Shown piece after piece: positions 61,721-64,000 of a stretch of DNA of 64,000 nucleotides. Under the pieces are notes generated by a model. It searched no databases. It saw only the letters and a program-made list of their open reading frames with translations, and had not been told where the DNA came from. Position numbers and translations under genes: made by a program. Position 1 is the stretch's first letter, and each line of letters opens with the position of its first letter. The stretch comes from Chaetomidium leptoderma (taxonomy: Eukaryota; Ascomycota; Sordariomycetes; Sordariales; Chaetomiaceae): positions 1 to 64,000 of the forward strand of contig MU856994.1 of assembly GCA_033296705.1 (NCBI GenBank). The letters are read 5' to 3'.

Positions 61721-62350
61721 GCTGAGTGTGATGGTCGCCATGACAATCCGCAGGCCGCTGTCTTTGAATTTTTGAAATGTGACGGCCAGAAGGGAGTCTG
61801 AAGCGCGTCGGGGAAGCGCTCCTGTTTGTCGACATGTCTTGTCGTTGATGCTCAGCCGCACGAGGGGGCTAAACCGTTCTTGGGGTTGGGCGTTGGTGGC
61901 GTCGCCCCCTCTGTCCCGACTTGTTCTCTTAACAGAAGACTACACAGTACAGCGATAGAATACTTCTGGCTATTACATAGTAGACCGAGAGAGGCTCATC
62001 ATGCCACGTTTCGTCGTTCGCTGATCTCGTGCGAGGGCCGTCGGACGGCTTCTCCTCGCGCCCACGGCGAGCATTTTCCAGTGGACCTCATCCTCGCGTT
62101 TGCCAGCGCCAGAGAGCTCGACGATGCCCCGCGATCAGCCACCAACACCTCAGCTTGGTCGCGTTGAGAAAAGTTCGAGGGTGGCTGGCCTTGGCCTTCT
62201 CTGCCAAATCCAGGGGTGGGGTCTTTTACCGCTGCCCAGTGACATCAGCCCCGCAAGCCAAGCAAGAACCGGCCGAGCTTGAGCCACATGTCAATTCGTC
62301 CTCCTACAACCACTTCCGGCCTTCGACCTCGACGTCCAAAAATGGCCCGA
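61721..62350. other. Gene-poor region
   Basis: Nothing recognisable between repeat copy B and the WGR-like fragment. Confidence 0.3.
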
Positions 62351-62793
62351 TTAATCCACGGCCTGGCCGAGACGCCCGCACCCCGACGCGCAGACCCCCT
62401 GACCAACCTCACGCTGCTCCTCAGCCGCCTGCAGCTGAGGAGGCACCTCGGCGGGCATGTACTCGGCGGGTGCCCAGCCGACGGGCTTGCCGCCGGTCTA
62501 AAGACACTTCACATTAGCATTACACACAGCTCTCCCTTTCCTCTTCTCGGAGACCTACCGGCGCCTGGTACCGGAAGCAGCTCCTGTCGGCCGTCCCGGC
62601 CCGGACCAGCCGCTGCGCCCACGGCACGCCCGTCTTGGTCTGGAAGAAGGACTGGAAGTGCTCGAACTCGCGCGCAAAGACGCCTGCCGCGTGGCTCGGC
62701 CGGTAGATCTTGGGGATGGGGTCGCTTTTTTTCTTGAAGAACTTGGCCACGAACCAGTAGAGGCGTGGTGCGGCGTTGTTGGATTCGAAGAGC
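62351..62793 (-). pseudogene. 3' fragment of a WGR-like domain gene
   Basis: Two minus-strand exons, 62793-62559 and 62497-62351, are joined by a 61-bp intron with GTAGGT...TTTAG ends. They encode LFESNNAAPRLYWFVAKFFK..., FAREFEHFQSFFQTKTGVPW, RYQAP|TGGKPVGWAPAEYMP and a Gln-rich end, then TAA. The helix-plus-KTGxPWxxR pattern resembles the C-terminal half of WGR domains (PARP family: FEKKFxDKTxNxWEDR). A splice acceptor with branch-like CCTAACC sits at 62794, but the upstream exon is not found: the DNA beyond is the Ty3/Gypsy ORF. The gene has therefore lost its 5' part. The assignment to WGR is by pattern only. Confidence 0.45.
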
Positions 62794-62814
62794 TAGTTGG
62801 TTAGGTTGTGTGGA

Positions 62815-64000
62815 TGATATGGGTGTGAAAGGCGTGTCTCCATCCACCGAGCACAAATCAGTGCCCTCGAGAGGGTGGTAGAATTGAAGGAAGCGGAACC
62901 TTGGCCCGGCAAGCTGCGAACAAAGGTTAGCGCCGGGTTCGTCAAGGCTGGCGATCAAGATGGGGACGACGACGACCAAGCCGACGAGTCAGACCCCCCC
63001 GAAAACCCATTCGGCGACACGCCCCTAAGGGATCTATGGGAACAGGGGCTCGAAGCCAACAACCGCTACTGGCTCATCCGGCAATTGGTCAAAGACGGCG
63101 AGAGGCAGTTGCCTCCGCAGTGGGGATTGCCTATCTCTATTGCAGAGTGCTCAATCGATGAGGGAAAACGGCTCTGTTGGAGAGGGCGAATCTGGCTCCC
63201 TCTCTTCGAACCGCTCCGGACCCAAGTCATCCAAGACACCCACGACTCGGCCCTATCTGGGCACCCAGGCAGGGACCTCACAAAGCTGCTGATCGCTCGG
63301 AAGTTCACATGGCCTGGCCTCAGCCAGGATGTCCGGAAATTCCTCCGGAACTGCGACGTATGCGGAAGAACAGCTGTGTGGAGAGAGAAACGGCGCGGCC
63401 TACTGAAGCCCCTTCCAATCCCTGAGCGAATCTGGAGTGAGATTTCCATGGACTTCATCACCGGGTTGCCCCCATCCGGCACTGACCAAGCGGGTTCGAT
63501 CATGGTTATCACCGACCGGCTGTCGAAGAGCGTGATCTTTGAGGCAATGGCGTCGACAACAGCTGAAGCAGTAGCCGAGCGGCTGCTCAGTTGCCTCATC
63601 CGGCATCACGGCCTCCCCTCCGCGATTGTTTCTGACAGAGGATCCCAATTCGTCGGCCACGTATGGAAGAGAATTTGTGAGCTGCTCAAGATCACTCGGA
63701 GGTTGTCTACAGCCTACTATCCCGAGACCGACGGCGCAACAGAACGGGCCAACCAGGTATTGGAGCACTACCTACGCTGCTATACGACGTACTGGCAAAA
63801 CGATTGGGCAGGTCTGCTGGCCGCGGCGATGATAGCTATCAACAACCGGACTGCAACATCGACGGGAATCAGCCCCTTTTTCTTGACGCACGGCTACGAC
63901 GTAGACCTCCTCGACTTGTCTGGCGGGCGAGAAGAACTACGCACTACCGGAGGATCCCCAGTAGCTCGCGGAGAAGCCTTCGTGGCCAAACTCAAGGAAG
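62815..64000 (+). mobile_element. Ty3/Gypsy retrotransposon, integrase region (5'-truncated, runs off the window)
   Basis: An open frame from 62815 to the window end encodes a retroviral-type integrase: the zinc-binding module THDSALSGHPG...RNCDVCGR (about 63237-63370), then the DDE core with MDFITGLP, VSDRGSQF and PETDGATERANQ, followed by NRTATSTGISPFFLTHGYD. No stop interrupts these 395 codons. Gag, protease, RT and RNase H, which should lie upstream, are absent, and stops lie just before 62815, so the copy is 5'-truncated. Its lack of nonsense codons contrasts with the Copia fragment and suggests a younger insertion. Confidence 0.9.

Noticed and set aside
1..64000. tRNA, rRNA genes and CRISPR arrays
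   Set aside because: I looked for T-loop-like GGTTCGAATCC words and evenly spaced repeats. The few near matches (for example near 7862 and 57418) lack cloverleaf context, and CRISPR is not expected in fungal nuclear DNA.

Overview
The window is fungal nuclear DNA, most likely from a filamentous ascomycete of the Sordariomycetes and plausibly Sordariales/Chaetomiaceae. The supporting signs are short introns of 47-240 bp with GTRNGT donors and CTRAC-like branch sites, GC-rich genes with low-complexity tracts, lignocellulose enzymes (AA9 LPMO, GH74 xyloglucanase, GH2 beta-galactosidase), and transposon remains whose stop codons look like C-to-T damage at CpA (RIP, repeat-induced point mutation). 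Positions 20053-20062 are an N gap. Exon coordinates were worked out by eye from splice motifs, reading frame and family resemblance.

Layout. 1-5.4 kb: a chromodomain-like gene, a nonsense-riddled Ty1/Copia fragment and a TA-rich, probably RIPed island. 5.4-24 kb (ordinary genes): an aprataxin-like/2-hydroxyacid dehydrogenase fusion (-), an AA9 LPMO (-), a YTH-domain m6A-reader candidate (+), a four-helix membrane protein (+), the GPI mannosyltransferase 2 homologue (-) and a large protein of unknown function (+). 25-39 kb (accessory-looking): a broken F-box/ankyrin gene, an ankyrin-subtilase gene divergently paired with an 811-aa ankyrin protein, a relic of a small cysteine-rich protein, a kinase-like gene flanked by two copies of the ankyrin gene's 3' end, and a basic protein with a poly-C frameshift. 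39-46.5 kb: a divergent GH74/GH2 pair that makes sense as extracellular xyloglucan cleavage followed by intracellular removal of galactose.

47-64 kb is a graveyard of cut and mutated genes. A TfdA/TauD-like dioxygenase pseudogene stops abruptly and passes straight into a five-exon gene for a DUF3435 tyrosine recombinase, the family that includes the 'captains' of Starship giant transposons. That gene has two in-frame TAG codons, both explicable as CAG-to-TAG. Beyond it lie a PAS stub of a probable histidine kinase, a JmjC protein with expanded repeats, an N-terminally truncated BCS1-like AAA ATPase abutting a fragment of another fungal family, an atypical kinase, diverged repeat copies, a WGR-like gene fragment and a 5'-truncated Ty3/Gypsy integrase ORF that runs off the window. 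The main hypothesis is that a degraded DUF3435-mobilised element begins near 47.82 kb; its far end, with the missing 3' half of the dioxygenase, should lie beyond 64 kb.
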